Shown piece by piece: positions 14,414-17,203 of a stretch of DNA of 17,203 nt. A model generated the notes under the pieces. It ran no database searches and was not told where the DNA came from. It was given only the letters and a program-made list of their open reading frames with translations. The position numbers and the translations under genes are program-made. The stretch is from Paracoccaceae bacterium (GTDB lineage Bacteria > Pseudomonadota > Alphaproteobacteria > Rhodobacterales > Rhodobacteraceae). How positions within the stretch are numbered: the stretch's first letter is position 1; every line of letters starts with the position of its first letter. The stretch lies in contig PWWF01000130.1 in the NCBI GenBank assembly GCA_003561595.1, forward strand, positions 1-17,203. Reading direction: 5' to 3'.

Positions 14414-15468
14414 TGGGGTTCGTGCTGTTCCTGATGGCCGCGCTGTGGGTGTTGGGCTGGGCGATGAAAACGCCTGTGCGCATCCGGCTGGGCGTGATCG
14501 GGGCGATGTATGTCGTGGTCATCCTGATCAACCTGACGCTGCCGGAAACCACCGATCTGCGCCGTGCGACAGGGGGGGATGTGCGGCCCTGGCTGCTGCT
14601 GGGGGGGGCGGTTGCCCTGGGCTTTGCCTATGCGGCGCTGATCCGGCGGCTGCGGCAGCGCAATGCCCCGACCGCAGAGCCCGCCGCCCGCCCCGACCAG
14701 TTCCGCGAGGCCGAACTGAACCGCTATGCCCGCCATATCGTCCTGCGCGAGATCGGCGGCGCGGGGCAGAAGAAGCTGCGCAATGCCCGCGTGCTGGTCG
14801 TTGGCGCAGGCGGGCTGGGCGCGCCGGTGCTGATGTATCTGGCGGGCGCAGGCGTGGGCACGATTGGCGTCATCGATGATGACGCGGTCGACAGCTCCAA
14901 CCTGCAGCGGCAGGTCATTCACCGTGATGAGATGATCGGCACACCCAAGGTGTTTTCGGCGCAGGCGGCGATGGCGGCGCTGAACCCCTTTGTCACGATC
15001 CGCCCCTATCACCGGCGGCTGAGCGCGGATATCGCCGCGGATCTCTTCGCCGATTATGACCTGATCCTGGATGGCAGCGACAATTTCGACACGCGCTATC
15101 TGGTCAATCGCGCGGCGGTCGCGGCCGGAAAGCCCCTGATCTCGGGCGCGATTACCCAATGGGAAGGGCAGATCAGCCTGTTTGACCCCAAGAGTGACGC
15201 GCCCTGCTATGAGTGCATCTTTCCCGACCGCCCGGCCCCCGGTCTGGCCCCAAGCTGTGCCGAGGCCGGGGTCATCGCCCCCCTGCCCGGCGTGATCGGG
15301 TCCATGATGGCGGTTGAGGCGATCAAATCCATCACCGGCGCGGGGACAGGGCTGCGCGGGCGGCTGCTGATCCATGACGCGCTGCATGCAGAGACGCGCA
15401 GCATCCGCATCGCGCGGCGCGCGGAGTGTGCCTGTTGCGGGGCGGGCGCGATCAGATCGTCAGCATGA
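14413..15468 (+). CDS. moeB: MoeB/ThiF-type adenylyltransferase with N-terminal membrane segments
   Basis: An E1-like enzyme that adenylates the C-terminal glycine of a small sulfur carrier (MoaD or ThiS type) for molybdopterin or thiamine synthesis. The catalytic domain starts near residue 97 (QFREAELNRYARHIVLREIG), followed by VLVVGAGGLGAPVLMYLAG (127-145), IDDDAVDSSNLQRQVIHRDE (154-173) with R166, DGSDNFDTRY (220-229), PCYECIF (264-270), SCAEAGVIAPLPGVIGSMMA (281-300) and CACC (339-342). C265/C268 and C339/C342 form the usual zinc site. Unlike E. coli MoeB (about 250 residues), the first 80 residues hold two or three hydrophobic helices (1-18, 25-43, 59-78), so the enzyme is probably membrane-bound with a cytoplasmic catalytic domain. 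Start at ATG 14413 (one-base overlap with the dut stop) or GTG 14410. Which carrier it serves cannot be told. Confidence 0.9.
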   Translation: MGFVLFLMAALWVLGWAMKTPVRIRLGVIGAMYVVVILINLTLPETTDLRRATGGDVRPWLLLGGAVALGFAYAALIRRLRQRNAPTAEPAARPDQFREAELNRYARHIVLREIGGAGQKKLRNARVLVVGAGGLGAPVLMYLAGAGVGTIGVIDDDAVDSSNLQRQVIHRDEMIGTPKVFSAQAAMAALNPFVTIRPYHRRLSADIAADLFADYDLILDGSDNFDTRYLVNRAAVAAGKPLISGAITQWEGQISLFDPKSDAPCYECIFPDRPAPGLAPSCAEAGVIAPLPGVIGSMMAVEAIKSITGAGTGLRGRLLIHDALHAETRSIRIARRAECACCGAGAIRSSA

Positions 15469-17203
15469 CGCGCAGAAAGCCGCGCTTGTCCACGCCCAGC
15501 ACTTCGGGCGTGAAATCCTCGATCAGGTCCAGATGCTCATGCGCGGCAATGCTGGTGCGCAGGATGGTATTCGCGCCCTTGACATGTTGCAGGCGGAACG
15601 GGGCATCTGCCGCGACCGCAAGCGGCGTGTGCGCGGTAACGTAATCGCGCAGGATGTCGCGGGTGATGGCGGGATGTTCCAGCACCACGGTTTCCGGCCC
15701 GGCACCGGGAAAGCTGCCCGCACCCTGCGCGCGGAAAGAGTTGGTGCAGATGATGAATTCGGCATCCGGGTCCAGCGCTGCGCCCTGCCATGTCAGGTTG
15801 CGGATGCGCCCCTGACGGCCGGGAATTTCGCTGCCATCGCTTGCAAAGCGCGCAGGCACGGTCAGATCGACCTCATACTCCAGCCCGTAGATGATTTCGA
15901 AATTATAGCCCGCAAAGGCGGGGTCCATCAGGTGTTGCTCGGAAATCCCCGGATGGATCTGATGATAGGCCGAGACGGACCTTTCCAGCCACAGCCGCAC
16001 CTGCGCCCCCGTCAGCCGAGAGGCCGCGACACGGTTGGGATAGACATACAGATCAGCGAGCGACCGCAGCGTCAGCGGGCCGACAGGAATATTGGTGAAA
16101 TTGCGCGGCCCGCCCAGCCCCCCGGCCTTGGACGGCGAGACCGATGACAGCAGCGGCACCCGCGCCAGATCCGACCCTGCCAGATGGCGCGCCACGAAAT
16201 CGCGCTGCGCTTCGGCCACCAGCGCGGTCGCGGCGCTGCGGCCCAGATAGGCGAAAAACGAATTGACCGGCGTGTCGGTGCACCCGATGGGCGTGCGGAT
16301 ATTTTCCAGCACGGCCTCATGCGCGCGGGCAACGATCTTGCGCACCATGGGGCTGCGCAGCGGCGCGCGCCGATCCTCTGGCGCAGCGGGTGCGAAATCA
16401 TGCGCGGCATCGCGCAAGGCGCGTGTGCTCACACAGGCGTCCAGAAGATGCCAGGCGTCGCCTTCGCGCGCCAGCTTCAGGTCGATCACCCCCAGATGCG
16501 AGCCGAAAAACCCGCTCATGACCACGGGTTTGCCGTAGATCGTGCCGCGTTGGATATCAACGCCCGGAATGTCATCAAACAGGCGCGAGGGGAAAAGCTG
16601 GTGCGTATGCCCGCACAGGACCAGGTCAACCCCGTCGATTGCGGCCAGCGGGATCACGGCGTTTTCCATATTCTCGGTATGGCGGATCGGCCCGATCCCG
16701 CTATGGGCCAGCATCACCACCAGATCGGCCCCTGCGGCACGGATCGCGGGCACCCAGGCGCGTGCGGCCTCGACCATGTCGCGGGTCTGGATCCGGCCAT
16801 GCAGATGCTGGCGCTCCCATATCGTGATCTGCGGGGGCGCAACACCCAGCACCCCGATGGTGATATCCTGCATCCGCCCGGACCGGTCCGCGACCTGACG
16901 CGTGATCAGGTGGTAGGGCCGAACCAGATGCCGGTCCTCCAGTGCCGTGGCGCCCTTGCTGCGCAGGATATTGGTCGAGACGACGGGAAACGCGGCCTGC
17001 GCGATCGATTTCATCAGAAAATCAAGCCCGTAATTGAATTCGTGATTGCCCAGCGTGATGGCATCATAGCGCAGCGCATTCATGGCGGCGGTGACGGGAT
17101 GTGTCTCGCCCTCCTGCAGGCCCATGTCATAGGCGATGTAATCGCCAACCGGGGTGCCCTGCAGGAAATCGCCATTGTCGAACAGCAGGCAATTGGGCAC
17201 CTG
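15452..17203 (-). CDS. cpdB: 2',3'-cyclic-nucleotide 2'-phosphodiesterase/3'-nucleotidase (partial, 5' end outside window)
   Basis: Metallophosphoesterase of the CpdB/5'-nucleotidase family; CpdB cleaves 2',3'-cyclic nucleotides from RNA breakdown and then removes the 3'-phosphate, usually in the periplasm. The visible 583 residues begin in the first domain at FDNGDFLQGTPVGDY, then GNHEFNYGLDFL (52-63), VVMLAHSGIGPIRHTENM (162-179) and LCGHTHQLFPS (196-206), all metal-site motifs. The C-terminal nucleotide-binding domain is complete, with NIPVGPLTLRSLADLYVYP, YNFEIIYGLEYEVDL and NSFRAQGAGSFPGAG. About 40-60 N-terminal residues, including any signal peptide and the first DxH metal motif, lie beyond the right edge, so the reading frame is open to 17203. 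The last 17 bases overlap convergent moeB. Confidence 0.93.
   Translation of the reverse strand, partial: QVPNCLLFDNGDFLQGTPVGDYIAYDMGLQEGETHPVTAAMNALRYDAITLGNHEFNYGLDFLMKSIAQAAFPVVSTNILRSKGATALEDRHLVRPYHLITRQVADRSGRMQDITIGVLGVAPPQITIWERQHLHGRIQTRDMVEAARAWVPAIRAAGADLVVMLAHSGIGPIRHTENMENAVIPLAAIDGVDLVLCGHTHQLFPSRLFDDIPGVDIQRGTIYGKPVVMSGFFGSHLGVIDLKLAREGDAWHLLDACVSTRALRDAAHDFAPAAPEDRRAPLRSPMVRKIVARAHEAVLENIRTPIGCTDTPVNSFFAYLGRSAATALVAEAQRDFVARHLAGSDLARVPLLSSVSPSKAGGLGGPRNFTNIPVGPLTLRSLADLYVYPNRVAASRLTGAQVRLWLERSVSAYHQIHPGISEQHLMDPAFAGYNFEIIYGLEYEVDLTVPARFASDGSEIPGRQGRIRNLTWQGAALDPDAEFIICTNSFRAQGAGSFPGAGPETVVLEHPAITRDILRDYVTAHTPLAVAADAPFRLQHVKGANTILRTSIAAHEHLDLIEDFTPEVLGVDKRGFLRVMLTI

Overview
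The window is GC-rich chromosomal DNA, densely packed with housekeeping genes. The RpoHII-type heat-shock sigma factor, the membrane-fused MoeB and the overall gene content point to an alphaproteobacterium of the Rhodobacter/Roseobacter group (Rhodobacterales). This placement rests on protein family features and gene order, not on a search. I see no phage, IS transposase, CRISPR array, tRNA or rRNA.

Left block (about 1-5.9 kb, minus strand): a penicillin-binding-protein-activator-like lipoprotein, glnD (PII uridylyltransferase) and murJ (lipid II flippase) are read in that order. The first 233 bases, beyond murJ, hold no gene I can recognise. Between glnD and murJ lies the most striking non-coding feature of the window: a near-perfect inverted repeat with arms of 28 bases (32 with the inner pairs), whose loop is exactly four GGG runs separated by single T residues. 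This is a strong G-quadruplex motif on the plus strand.

Centre (6.0-9.4 kb, plus strand): rsmI and yraN overlap by 4 bases and run divergently from the activator-like gene, reproducing the yraL-yraM-yraN association known from E. coli. A 257-base gap then carries what may be the decayed end of a minus-strand gene. It is followed by gshB (glutathione synthetase) and an alpha/beta hydrolase of the hormone-sensitive-lipase family, also joined by a 4-base overlap. The hydrolase ends 44 bases inside the 3' end of the convergent comM gene (minus strand, 9.3-10.9 kb).

Right block (11.0-15.5 kb, plus strand): rpoH2, a ChaN-like protein, coaBC, dut and a membrane-anchored moeB/thiF-like gene form a tight run. 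The joints rpoH2/chaN, coaBC/dut and dut/moeB overlap by 1-4 bases. The products cover stress-responsive transcription, a possible heme/iron protein, coenzyme A synthesis, dUTP removal and sulfur-carrier activation. moeB ends 17 bases inside the convergent cpdB gene (periplasmic-type cyclic nucleotide phosphodiesterase/nucleotidase), which runs off the right edge.

I did not find an obvious new multi-gene system. The observations most worth following are the G-quadruplex-capped hairpin, the one-domain LpoA-like lipoprotein with a twin-arginine signal, the membrane-fused MoeB with long G tracts, and the gene remnant before gshB.
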